Of a stretch of 64,000 nt of DNA, positions 52,922 to 62,058 are shown piece by piece. The notes below the pieces were generated by a model. It worked only from the letters and a program-made list of their open reading frames with translations, did no database searches and was not told the DNA's origin. The DNA comes from Chloroflexota bacterium (GTDB lineage: Bacteria > Chloroflexota > Anaerolineae > Anaerolineales > Anaerolineaceae). The DNA is taken from contig JAMCRR010000151.1 of NCBI GenBank assembly GCA_023381565.1, forward strand, positions 1 through 64,000. The letters are read 5' to 3'. A program made the translations under genes and the position numbers. Each line of letters starts with the position of its first letter. Position 1 is the stretch's first letter.

Positions 52922-55255
52922 TTGGAGCCATCTGCTCATTCGATCATCAATCGAATTGCTTTTATAGGGAATTACCTGCCTCGTCAGTGCGGCATTGCCA
53001 CATTCACCACCGATCTTTGTGAGGCTATCGCCGACGAGTACAAAAACACTTCGTGCATTGCCCTGCCGGTCAATGATATCGAAGAGGGCTACGATTATCC
53101 GCCACGTGTCCGCTTCGAGCTAACCGAGAAGGAAATAGATTCCTACCGCCGTGCCGCGGATTTCCTCAATATCAACAATGTGGATATCGTGTCATTGCAA
53201 CATGAATATGGAATTTTTGGCGGACGTGCGGGCAGTTATATTCTTGCGCTATTGCATGAGTTGCGCATGCCCATCGTTACCACCTTCCACACGATTTTAC
53301 GCAACCCCAATCATGATCAGCACCGTGTGCTCGAAGAAATCGCATCCTTATCGGATCGAGTAGTAGTCATGAGTCTACGCGGCGTTGAATTCTTGCAGGA
53401 CATCTATCACGTACCGCCCGAAAAGATCGATCTTATCCCGCACGGCATACCCGATGTGCCTTTTATGGATTCCAGTTTTTATAAGGATTTGTTTGGGGTG
53501 GAAGGCAAAAGTGTTCTGCTTAGCTTTGGGTTGCTCTCGGCAAACAAAGGCATCGAGAATGTCATTACGGCTCTACCCACCATTCTGGAAAAACACCCGA
53601 ACGTGGTGTATATCATTGTCGGCGCAACCCACCCTCATGTAATTCGAAACGAGGGTGAAAATTATCGGTTATCTTTGCAATGGTTGGCTCGCGAGAAGGG
53701 TGTAGAAGCAAATGTGATTTTCTATAATCGCTTTGTGAGTCTGGATGAACTTGTTCAATTCATCAGCGCCGCGGACATCTACATCACGCCGTATCTTGAT
53801 GTGGCTCAGATAACCTCTGGCACGCTAGCATACACTCTGGGAGCTGGCAAGGCGGTCATTTCAACACCCTATTGGTATGCGGAGGAAATGCTTGCTGAGG
53901 AACGCGGGGTGCTGGTGCCATTTCAGGACCCGCAGGCGTTAGCCGGGCAGGTAATCGATTTGCTGGATAATGAATCCAAGCGCCATGCCATGCGCAAGCG
54001 TGCCTATCTATTTGGCCGCGATATGATCTGGTCTCAGGTTGCAAGCCGTTATATGCAAAGTTTTGAACGCGCCCGCAGCGAGCACCATCAATATGCGCAG
54101 GCTGATTTCGCAGTTAAACCACTGGATAAAACTACCGGGGAATTGCCCCCACTCAAATTGGATCACTTGCACAACATGACGGATGGAACCGGTATACTAC
54201 AACATGCCATTTTCACCATCCCCAACTACAACGAAGGTTATACCACTGACGATAACACGCGGGCTTTACTGGTAAGCGCGCTCCTCGAAGAAATCGGCAA
54301 TAAGGAAGCCGCCGGGTTAGCAACCCGCTATCTCGCTTTCATTTGGTATGCTTTCAACGCAGAGAACAGGCGTTTTCGCAACTTCATGGATTATCAACAT
54401 CAATGGCTCGAAGACACAGGCTCGGATGACAGTCATGGCCGTGCCCTGTGGGCCTTAGGCACTATATTAGGTCGTTCGAATACGCCAACACTTCAAAATA
54501 TGGCGAGCCGGATATTTCAACAGTCTCTGCTTGCCATCCTCGAAACGAGCAGTCCGCGCGCCTGGGCATTTGCAATCATTGGCATCCACGAATATCTAGG
54601 GCGTTTTGCTGGTGACCGGCGCGCAGGCCAGGTGCAAGAAGAATTGGCAGGGAGGTTGTTGGGACTTTACCAAAACAATCGTGCGGATGGATGGGATTGG
54701 TTCGAGCAAAAGTTGACTTATTGCAACGCTGCTTTATCCCATGCCATGCTGGTATGCGGCGAATCCATGCAGAATGCGGCAATGACCGAGGCAGGGTTGG
54801 AGTCGTTGAATTGGCTGGCGGAAGTGCAGCACGCGGATTCGGACGGCAAGTATTTTGTCCCGATTGGCTCCAACGGCTTTTATCCACGAGGTGGTGAACG
54901 CGCCCGTTTCGATCAACAACCTACCGAGGCGCAGACGATGGTCTCTGCCTGCCTTGAAGCGAACCGTATCACGGGGGAAAAAAGGTGGTTCAAGGAAGCC
55001 CGGCGCGCGTTTGAATGGTTCCTCGGGCGCAATGACTTACACCTCCCGGTCTATGACCCTACGACAGGTGGCTGTCGGGATGGATTGCACCCAGACCGGC
55101 CGAATGAGAATCAAGGCGCCGAGTCTACGCTGGCTTTCCTCCAGGCAGACCTGGAATTAAGACTGACTGAGAACATTACACAGTCTGACGTGCATAATAA
55201 TAATAATAATGATAAATCATCCCTTCAAACACCAAATTCTAAGATAGTGGGGTGA
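52922..55255 (+). CDS. GT4 glycosyltransferase fused to a helical (alpha/alpha-barrel-like) domain
   Basis: 777 residues from a TTG start preceded by AAGGAG. Residues 1-390 are a GT-B glycosyltransferase: GNYLPRQCGIATFTTDLCEA, LQHEYGIFGG, IDLIPHGIPD, LLSFGLLSANKGIENVI, and the acceptor-side ITPYLDVAQITSGTLAYTLG. Residues ~410-740 are helical repeats with HNMTDGTGILQHAIF, GYTTDDNTRALLVS, DDSHGRALWALG and ENQGAESTLAF, like a six-hairpin glycosidase-type fold. The tail has a run of Asn from an AAT repeat. Probably makes or remodels a polysaccharide or trehalose-like glycan; substrate unknown. Confidence 0.85.
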   Translation: MEPSAHSIINRIAFIGNYLPRQCGIATFTTDLCEAIADEYKNTSCIALPVNDIEEGYDYPPRVRFELTEKEIDSYRRAADFLNINNVDIVSLQHEYGIFGGRAGSYILALLHELRMPIVTTFHTILRNPNHDQHRVLEEIASLSDRVVVMSLRGVEFLQDIYHVPPEKIDLIPHGIPDVPFMDSSFYKDLFGVEGKSVLLSFGLLSANKGIENVITALPTILEKHPNVVYIIVGATHPHVIRNEGENYRLSLQWLAREKGVEANVIFYNRFVSLDELVQFISAADIYITPYLDVAQITSGTLAYTLGAGKAVISTPYWYAEEMLAEERGVLVPFQDPQALAGQVIDLLDNESKRHAMRKRAYLFGRDMIWSQVASRYMQSFERARSEHHQYAQADFAVKPLDKTTGELPPLKLDHLHNMTDGTGILQHAIFTIPNYNEGYTTDDNTRALLVSALLEEIGNKEAAGLATRYLAFIWYAFNAENRRFRNFMDYQHQWLEDTGSDDSHGRALWALGTILGRSNTPTLQNMASRIFQQSLLAILETSSPRAWAFAIIGIHEYLGRFAGDRRAGQVQEELAGRLLGLYQNNRADGWDWFEQKLTYCNAALSHAMLVCGESMQNAAMTEAGLESLNWLAEVQHADSDGKYFVPIGSNGFYPRGGERARFDQQPTEAQTMVSACLEANRITGEKRWFKEARRAFEWFLGRNDLHLPVYDPTTGGCRDGLHPDRPNENQGAESTLAFLQADLELRLTENITQSDVHNNNNNDKSSLQTPNSKIVG

Positions 55256-55283
55256 AAATATCCGTTATTTTTGGAGACAAGCC

Positions 55284-55547
55284 ATGACCCAAGATATCGT
55301 TAATAAGCAGAATAAACAAACCCATGGGAAGGTACATGAGTTGTTAAGCAAACACAGTGCGGAGGATCCAGGCAAGCCGAACGCTAAACGCGAACGGTAC
55401 CTGGCCTTGCTGAAAAGCCGGTATGGTTACACAAATGAAAAAGCTGTTGACGAATTGGAGAGACTTCTGAAGCAATTCTACAGTATGAATAAGAGCTTAG
55501 GCATCCATCAGCCACGGCCAAATATTAAGCGCCCACATATTGAATAG
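55284..55547 (+). CDS. CsbD-like small stress protein
   Basis: 87 residues, hydrophilic. The stretch KRERYLALLKSRYGYTNEKA, then VDELERLLKQF, resembles the second half of CsbD-family stress proteins (QerYGytkekAeeEvd), but the N-terminal half differs, so the match is distant. GGAG lies upstream. Follows the glycosyltransferase on the same strand. Likely soluble; function unknown. Confidence 0.45.
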   Translation: MTQDIVNKQNKQTHGKVHELLSKHSAEDPGKPNAKRERYLALLKSRYGYTNEKAVDELERLLKQFYSMNKSLGIHQPRPNIKRPHIE

Positions 55548-55612
55548 CTTGAAGACACGATCTACATTATTTCAAGACGTAGATTTGGGCAAGTCGTAAA
55601 GGAGTATTTTCA

Positions 55613-56017
55613 ATGAAAAAAGAAGTAGGTTTGTGGATTGACCATCGCAAGACGGTGATCGTTTCGATCGAAAATGAAGTCGAAGTAACCCGAGAAATAA
55701 GATCGAACATGGAGAAGCATGTCCGATTTTCAAGCGGTACGCATACGAAAGATACCAACAATCCACAAGGCTCGACCGCAGAAGATATGCGAGACCGGCA
55801 GTTTGGGGAACACCTGGGTAGATACTATGAGGGGATTATCTCCCTGATCCGGGATGCAGATTCGATCTGGATATTTGGTCCTGGCGAGGCAAAGGTTGAA
55901 CTCGAAAATGCCTTAAAGCGTGAAGGACTTGGAGAGCGGATCGTGGGTATTGAAACCGTGGATAAGATGACGGATCGCCAAATTGCAGCCAAAATCAGAG
56001 ATCGTTATTTAAGATAA
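55613..56017 (+). CDS. eRF1 domain 3-like small protein
   Basis: 134 residues starting MKKEVGLWIDHRKTVIVSIE; GGAG lies about ten bases upstream. The second half (DSIWIFGPGEAKVELENALK, VDKMTDRQIAAKIRDRY) has the GPGEAK...MTdrQI pattern seen in bacterial eRF1-like (baeRF-type) and host-attachment-like proteins. It lacks the GGQ domain, so it would not be a release factor. Possibly a ribosome-linked stress protein. Confidence 0.45.
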   Translation: MKKEVGLWIDHRKTVIVSIENEVEVTREIRSNMEKHVRFSSGTHTKDTNNPQGSTAEDMRDRQFGEHLGRYYEGIISLIRDADSIWIFGPGEAKVELENALKREGLGERIVGIETVDKMTDRQIAAKIRDRYLR

Positions 56018-56111
56018 TGAAATTCCTACTGGAGTAGATACCATACCGCTAACTCCGCACGTTGAGCATCACTTTACGGGTTCCGAGCTCCTTAGAGACA
56101 TTGTCATCGGA

Positions 56112-56738
56112 ATGTCCGATGGGTTAACCGTCCCCTTTGCCCTCGCGGCAGGACTCTCCGGTATTGCCAACTCAACTTCCATCGTCATTACCGGCGGATT
56201 GGCGGAGATCGCGGCAGGATCGATCTCCATGGGCCTGGGGGGTTACCTGGCTGCCAGAAGCGATGCCGAGCATTACGCCACTGAACGTGCAATGGAGCAG
56301 CGCGAGGTGGACACGATCCCGGAAGTCGAGGTCGCGGAAGTGGAACAAGTATTTTTATCTTATGGTCTTGAAAAAGAGCAAAGCAGTCTTGTGGCCAACG
56401 CCTTACGTCTGCGCCCGACGGCATGGGTTGATTTCATGATGCGTTTTGAATTGGGCCTCGAAAAACCGGATCCCAAACGCGCGCTTAAAAGCGCGTTGAC
56501 CATCGGTCTATCTTACATCGCGAGTGGGCTGATCCCGTTGGCTCCCTACATCCTGATCCACACAACGGGAACCGCTCTCGGTTATTCGGTTGTTTTTACT
56601 CTCGTGGCTCTTCTGATCTTTGGTTACGTTAAAGGTCGCTTCACCGGGACGCGACCCATTCGCAGCGCTATTCAGACAACGATGATCGGCGGGCTTGCAG
56701 CAGCTGCAGCCTTTGGTCTGGCTAAAATCATATCGTGA
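56112..56738 (+). CDS. VIT1/CCC1-family Fe2+/Mn2+ transporter
   Basis: 208 residues from the first ATG. GMSDGLTVPFALAAGLSG, GGLAEIAAGSISMGLGGYLAARS, then the cytoplasmic loop (EVEQVFLSYGLEKEQSS) and C-terminal helices SALTIGLSYIASGLIPLAPY, typical of VIT/CCC1. It exports or stores iron or manganese. The frame is open upstream and encodes PHVEHHFTGSELLRDIVIG, normal for this family, back to about 56027, but no ATG, GTG or TTG is found there. The true start is therefore unclear. Confidence 0.85.
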   Translation: MSDGLTVPFALAAGLSGIANSTSIVITGGLAEIAAGSISMGLGGYLAARSDAEHYATERAMEQREVDTIPEVEVAEVEQVFLSYGLEKEQSSLVANALRLRPTAWVDFMMRFELGLEKPDPKRALKSALTIGLSYIASGLIPLAPYILIHTTGTALGYSVVFTLVALLIFGYVKGRFTGTRPIRSAIQTTMIGGLAAAAAFGLAKIIS

Positions 56739-56753
56739 TGATACGGAAATCCT

Positions 56754-58238
56754 ATGAATACAAATGACCAGCAGCACCGTGCCATATTAGAGAAGATCGC
56801 CCGGAGGGCGATGCTTGAAAGAGGATTACTCCCCGGTTTTTCTCCCGAAGAACTAGTCGAACTGGGCAGGATTCAGTCGCCTGCTGAAGCGAAAGGTGAC
56901 CCGACACGTGACCTCAGGGACCTTCTGTGGGCTTCTATTGACAATGATGATTCCCTTGACCTGGACCAGCTCACCGTAGCTGAAAGCATGCCTGGAGACA
57001 AGGTTAAGATTTACGTTGCCGTGGCGGATGTGGATGCGTTGGTAAAAGATGGGTCTGCCATCGACGAACATGCACACCATAATACGACCTCGGTATACAC
57101 CGCGGCGATGATATTTCCAATGCTTCCCGAAAAGCTTTCTACCGATCTTACCTCATTGAATCTTAATGAGGATCGCCTGGCTATCGTGGTTGAAATGGTC
57201 ATCGGCATGGATGGATCCCTTCAGGATGCGGATATCTACCGGGCGCGTGTCCGTAATCATGCGAAACTCGCCTATAACAGTGTGGCCGCCTGGTTGGAAG
57301 GGAATGCCCCTATTCCCGAGGGGGTAGCTGTTATCCATGGACTGGAAGAGAATCTGCGGTTGCAAGACAGGACGGCCCAACGGATGAAAAATTTGCGCCA
57401 TATTCACGGGGCCCTCAGCCTGGATACGATCGAGGCCAAACCGGTATTTGACGGTGATCAAATCCGCGCCCTCGAAATAGAAGAAAAGAACCATGCCAAA
57501 GAGATCATTGAGGATTTCATGATTGCAGCAAACGGAGTCACCGCACGATATCTTTCGGCCAAGAAATTCCCCTCGATCCGTCGCGTGGTGCGCACGCCAA
57601 AACGGTGGGAGCGGATTGTCGAAATTGCGGCGGATCACAAGTTCAACCTTCCAGAAAATCCGAATTCAAAAGCGTTGGAGGAATTTCTCGTCAAGCAAAA
57701 AGCCGCCGACCCGCTGCGCTTCCCCGACTTATCTTTGGCTGTGATCAAGCTCTTGGGTGTGGGTGAATATATTGCCGAACTTCCGGATGGGGGGGTCACG
57801 GGTCATTTCGGTCTGGCAGTCAAAGACTATGCTCACTCGACAGCTCCGAACCGTCGCTATCCCGACCTGATTACCCAACGCTTATTAAAAGCTGCCCTGG
57901 AAAGTAAACCTGTACCTTATCGTAAAGATGAGCTGGATGTCCTGGCGGCTCATTGCACCGAAGCAGAAGATGCAGCCAACAAAGTCGAACGGCAGGTCGG
58001 TAAATCCGCGGCTGCGCTTCTATTAGAATCGCGCATCGGACAACATTTTGATGGGCTAGTTACAGGCGCTTCTGAGAAAGGAACGTGGGTCCGGCTTCTC
58101 GAAATGCCTGTTGAAGGGAGGCTGGTGCATGGCTTCGAGGGACTGGATGTGGGCGACCGGGTTCGTGTGCAGCTAATATCAGTCGATATTGAAAAAGGAT
58201 ATATCGATTTCAGGAAAGTCGGCTCAACAAGGAATTAA
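56754..58238 (+). CDS. RNB-domain exoribonuclease (RNase II/R family)
   Basis: 494 residues, shorter than RNase R (about 800) as it lacks the N-terminal cold-shock domains. The RNB catalytic motif ASIDNDDSLDLDQL (metal-binding Asp residues), VAVADVDALV, then MIFPMLPEKLSTDLTSLNL, and YAHSTAPNRRYPDLITQRLL; the end (VTGASEKGTWVRLLEMPVEG) is an S1-like beta domain. It degrades RNA 3' to 5'. Similar short RNB proteins occur in stress clusters. Starts 15 bases after the transporter. Confidence 0.9.
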   Translation: MNTNDQQHRAILEKIARRAMLERGLLPGFSPEELVELGRIQSPAEAKGDPTRDLRDLLWASIDNDDSLDLDQLTVAESMPGDKVKIYVAVADVDALVKDGSAIDEHAHHNTTSVYTAAMIFPMLPEKLSTDLTSLNLNEDRLAIVVEMVIGMDGSLQDADIYRARVRNHAKLAYNSVAAWLEGNAPIPEGVAVIHGLEENLRLQDRTAQRMKNLRHIHGALSLDTIEAKPVFDGDQIRALEIEEKNHAKEIIEDFMIAANGVTARYLSAKKFPSIRRVVRTPKRWERIVEIAADHKFNLPENPNSKALEEFLVKQKAADPLRFPDLSLAVIKLLGVGEYIAELPDGGVTGHFGLAVKDYAHSTAPNRRYPDLITQRLLKAALESKPVPYRKDELDVLAAHCTEAEDAANKVERQVGKSAAALLLESRIGQHFDGLVTGASEKGTWVRLLEMPVEGRLVHGFEGLDVGDRVRVQLISVDIEKGYIDFRKVGSTRN

Positions 58239-58358
58239 GATAGAAGCTGCAATTAAACCATTTCACTCAAAAGGTTGCAAAATGCTGATTTCTACTTTCA
58301 AGTGGAATTGATTAATAAGTGGATTCCTTAAGAGAGAAGCAGGATTCAGATATTACCA

Positions 58359-59793
58359 ATGATAAAAGAAATGGAAAGCCAACCTGGCAACCGAAGGTTT
58401 AATCTACCGATCACTTCTTTGATCGTCATCGCTCTTATTTTCTGTAAGGGGTATCAACTGATCGCCGGTCGAGGTCCCGCGCCGCAAGTGATCTCTTACA
58501 GTGTGTTCAAGACGGATCTGAAAACAGGCCAGGTCAGCAGCGTTATTATCAGCGCAACCGACATCACGGGTAAGCTGAACGATGGTACATCTTTTACGAC
58601 AGTTCGGGTGGATGATCCAAACCTGACGGACCTGTTAGAGGTTAAAAATGTGCAGATTACCGGACAGGCACCCAGTAGTGGTGGTTTTCTAAGTATTCTA
58701 TTGACCTGGGTCTTGCCGTTAGCCTTGATGGGCGTCGTATGGTATTTTCTCTTCGGGCGTAACCGGGGTGGCGCCAGCTCGATGGGCAATATATTTTCCT
58801 TTGGTAAAAGCAAGGCCCGCGTAATTATGGGAGAACAGACCGGGGTGACCTTTAAGGACGTTGGCGGCGCCGGAGAAGCGATCACCGATCTGAAAGAGGT
58901 GACAGAATTCCTCAAAAACCCGGTCCACTTCCAAAGGCTGGGTGGCAAAATGCCCAAGGGGGTGCTGCTGGTTGGCCCCCCTGGTACCGGAAAAACCCTG
59001 CTTGCCCGGGCAACAGCCGGTGAGGCGGGAGGACAATTCTTAAATCTGAGCGGAGCCGAGTTTGTGGAGATGTTTGTCGGCGTCGGCGCCTCACGGGTGC
59101 GGGACCTCTTCAGCCGGGCCTAGAAAAGCTCCCCGTCGATTATCTTTATTGATGAGATCGATGCCATCGGAGGCCGGCGCCATGGGCGTGCACGAGGAGC
59201 ACGAACAGACGCTCAACCAGTTGCTGGCCGAGATGGATGGCTTCGAAACAGCCCGCGGAGTGATTGTGATGGCCGCTACCAACCGTCCGGAGATTCTTGA
59301 TCCAGCTCGTTTGCGACCCGGCCGGTTTGATCGTCAGATTATGATTGATCTCCCTGACCGACAGGGGCGTCTGGAAATTATCGATATCCACGCCCGGCTG
59401 GTCACCCTGGCTGAGAACACGAGCCTGGAGGATATTGCTCAGATGACTCCCGTCTTTTCAGGGGCTGATCTGGCCAACCTGGTGAACGAAGCAGTGTTGC
59501 TGGCATCCCGGAATGGCAAAGAAGCGGTCGAAATGGCCGATTTTGACGCTGCATTTGAACGGATCGTCGCCTGCTAGGAGCGCAGGACCCGATCCATTCC
59601 CTCGAATGATAAGAGGGTAATCGCCGTGGACGAAGCTCGACACGCCCTGATCGCCAGCCTTACTCCTAATGCGGATTAGGTGCGCAAAATGACCATTGTC
59701 CCCCGTGGGCGAGCGATGGTATATACCCTGCAATTGCCGACGAATGACCGTTACGTATTGGGTGAGAAGGAACTGGCGGCTCGCTCGCGATGA
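58359..59793 (+). pseudogene. ftsH: ftsH-like AAA metalloprotease, inactivated
   Basis: The N-terminal membrane part and AAA module are recognisable: [32 protein letters not shown] follows at 59121, then [15 protein letters not shown], a frameshift near 59190, and [45 protein letters not shown]. Behind it the protease part is decayed: DEARH stands for the zinc site HEAGH, another TAG falls in the following strand, and the frame ends with TGA at 59791 far short of the usual C-terminus. A neighbouring intact ftsH probably made it dispensable. Confidence 0.92.
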
Positions 59794-59801
59794 GGGTCAG
59801 G

Positions 59802-60917
59802 CTAGTGGGATCTGCTAATCTGGCGTCTTTCTAATGGATAACCCAGTAACCGCTCGATAGTGCGCAGGATGGGCAGATCCTCCTGAGTGATGAGAGATAG
59901 GGCGGTACCCAGATGGGTCATTCGCCCGGTGCGTCCGATTCGGTGCGTATAGCCGTCAGCGGTAGTGGGCATGTCGTAATTGATGACGTATGAGATTTTA
60001 GAAACGTCAATACCCCGCGCAGCAATGTCGGTCGCAACCATCACCTTCACTTGCCCGTCTCGAAAGCCATCCATCACCTCTTGCCGCTGGTTTTGCGACA
60101 TGTTCCCCTGGAAAGATTTCGCCGGATGCCCAGAATTCGTCAGCTGCAAGGCCAGTTTTTTCGCCCGGTGCTTGGTGCGAGTAAATACGAGGATTTGACC
60201 ACTGCCTGCCTGAGATACCAGAGCCAGCAGCGTGTCATACTTACGGTCGGGTTCAATGGGATAGATGGCGTGGCTGACCGTTTCTACCGGCCGTCTCGCT
60301 CCAATCTCAACCGTTACCGGTTGGTGAAGGAGTTGGGACGCCAACTCGCGGATCTCAGTCGGCATGGTTGCCGAGAAAAGCAGCGTCTGGCGGTGAGTGG
60401 GTAGGGCGGCCAGAATCCGCCGAATATCGGGTAAGAAACCCATATCAAACATATGGTCCGCTTCATCTAAAACCAGGATTTCAATCGAGCTCAGGTTGAC
60501 AACCTTCTGGCTCATGAGATCCAGCAACCGGCCGGGGCAAGCGACAGCGATTTCAATCCCTTGTCTCAGGCCTCTCAACTGTGGTTGCGGGCTCACTCCG
60601 CCATAGATCGTCATGCTGTGCAACCCTGTCTTGCGGCCAAAGATCTGGATAGCGTCATGGGTCTGCTCTGCCAGTTCGCGGGTTGGTGCAAGGATGAGCG
60701 CACGCAGTTTGCCGGTGGGGCCGTTCAAGAGGCGCTGCAAGATGGGGAGAACAAAGGCGGCTGTCTTCCCAGTTCCTGTCTGGGCCAATCCAATAACGTC
60801 TCGTCCTTCGATAATGGGTGGAATGGATTTACTTTGGATGGGGGTGGGGTCTGAATAACCAGCGGAAATAATTCCCGCATTTATCTGCGGGTAAAAAGAA
60901 AATGAATCAAAACTCAT
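59802..60917 (-). CDS. rhlE: DEAD-box RNA helicase, RhlE type
   Basis: 371 residues from MSFDSFSFYPQINAGIISAG; AAGGACT is near the ATG, and the frame to 61058 is rejected. Q motif with PTPIQSKSIP, motif I AQTGTGKTAAFVLPIL, PTRELAEQT, DEADHMFDMGF (II), SATMP (III), VFTRTKHRAKKLA, ATDIAARGID (V), HRIGRTGR (VI). It is a minimal helicase without a C-terminal extension and remodels RNA, typical of cold adaptation or ribosome assembly. It faces the ftsH pseudogene tail to tail, eight bases apart. Confidence 0.95.
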   Translation of the reverse strand: MSFDSFSFYPQINAGIISAGYSDPTPIQSKSIPPIIEGRDVIGLAQTGTGKTAAFVLPILQRLLNGPTGKLRALILAPTRELAEQTHDAIQIFGRKTGLHSMTIYGGVSPQPQLRGLRQGIEIAVACPGRLLDLMSQKVVNLSSIEILVLDEADHMFDMGFLPDIRRILAALPTHRQTLLFSATMPTEIRELASQLLHQPVTVEIGARRPVETVSHAIYPIEPDRKYDTLLALVSQAGSGQILVFTRTKHRAKKLALQLTNSGHPAKSFQGNMSQNQRQEVMDGFRDGQVKVMVATDIAARGIDVSKISYVINYDMPTTADGYTHRIGRTGRMTHLGTALSLITQEDLPILRTIERLLGYPLERRQISRSH

Positions 60918-61044
60918 TCGGAGTCCTTTTGGCAAAAAGATTGAGCCAAGGCGAACCCCAGCCCTTACATCGAAAACAGATAAATTGTATCTATTTAGCG
61001 GTGTCCCAATAGTATAACACACTCCGGCAGGCAGGATTTGCCAG

Positions 61045-62058
61045 CTACGTAACGGCACCAGAGGCTGCCCGCGCCAGAATCAAGATATGCTCTTGCGGAA
61101 ACTCAGCGTCAGATGGCTCGACCTCCACCCGGCTGCGCCATTTTTCCCCATTAACCGTCAGGGTAGCCAGTTCGAGTATTTCAAGCCCCCTACGAGCAAA
61201 TACCTCTCGAAATTCGACCTCTGAATAATATTGATAGCTCTCGAAACGCTCTGTTTCCCAGAGAGGCTTGCTGATGAAGATCGATTTGGTGATATAGCGG
61301 GTGAAATCGCGCCGCGAAAGCTCGACCGATTGAGGGTATTCGATCTGGCGAGCAACAATACGGAAAGGGCGATATTGGCGTGCAAATAATTCGAATTCAT
61401 CCCGCGCTTGATCGCTGAGAAAGTGGATTCTGAGCCGCTGGAAGGGGTCGCCAGGGGGTTCTAACCCATCGAACAATATCAGGCATCCTCCAGGCGCCAG
61501 ACAACCTGCTGCCGCGGCGAGAGCCTGCTCGACCCGTTGCTTAGCTTCTGGAACATCCACCTCTCCTAATTCGGGAGAATATCCTTCCGAAAATACCTCA
61601 TGCAGGGCATTGACGAGCAGGAGGATGTCAAATTTACCCAGCCCCAGGAGCAGCTCGCGATCGGTAAAATCACCTTCTACCCAGCGCACGCCGGGATAAG
61701 CACGCCGGCAGTGAGATAGTGCTTGCCGGTCTACATCGATCCCCACCGACGCGTGCACATCACACAATTGGGCGTGTGCATCCAGAAGAGTCCCCATAAT
61801 TTGACCCTCGCCACAACCCAACTCTAATATGCGCAACGGTCGGGCTGTCTTTTGGGCCAGCGAGCGGATCATTCTGGAGGCAGCCAGGATTGCCTCTCGT
61901 TTGCCCAGAGTCTCCATAGGCAGCAAACGCGTTTCCCAGAAGAAATCCCAAAATTCGTCGGTCTCTGCCATCGAGGTTTGGCTGTGGATCGTCTTCGATT
62001 GTTCCAGCCCGGATCCGCTAACAATAAAACCATGCAGGGGGGAATTATTACGAGCCAT
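61045..62058 (-). CDS. SAM-dependent methyltransferase (class I)
   Basis: About 337 residues from MARNNSPLHGF; a GTG four codons earlier or the MAETDEFWDFFW start at codon 30 are alternatives. SAM motif I ILELGCGEGQIMGTLL, acidic VGIDVDRQAL, WVEGDFTDREL, LLLVNALHEVF and PGGCLILFDGLEPPGD give a class I Rossmann fold; the rest includes QYYSEVEFREVFARRGLEIL. Substrate unknown. Overlaps the upstream unknown gene. Confidence 0.8.
   Translation of the reverse strand: MARNNSPLHGFIVSGSGLEQSKTIHSQTSMAETDEFWDFFWETRLLPMETLGKREAILAASRMIRSLAQKTARPLRILELGCGEGQIMGTLLDAHAQLCDVHASVGIDVDRQALSHCRRAYPGVRWVEGDFTDRELLLGLGKFDILLLVNALHEVFSEGYSPELGEVDVPEAKQRVEQALAAAAGCLAPGGCLILFDGLEPPGDPFQRLRIHFLSDQARDEFELFARQYRPFRIVARQIEYPQSVELSRRDFTRYITKSIFISKPLWETERFESYQYYSEVEFREVFARRGLEILELATLTVNGEKWRSRVEVEPSDAEFPQEHILILARAASGAVT

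Noticed and set aside
55197-55214. AAT trinucleotide run
   Set aside because: A short coding microsatellite in the glycosyltransferase tail; mentioned there, not a separate element.
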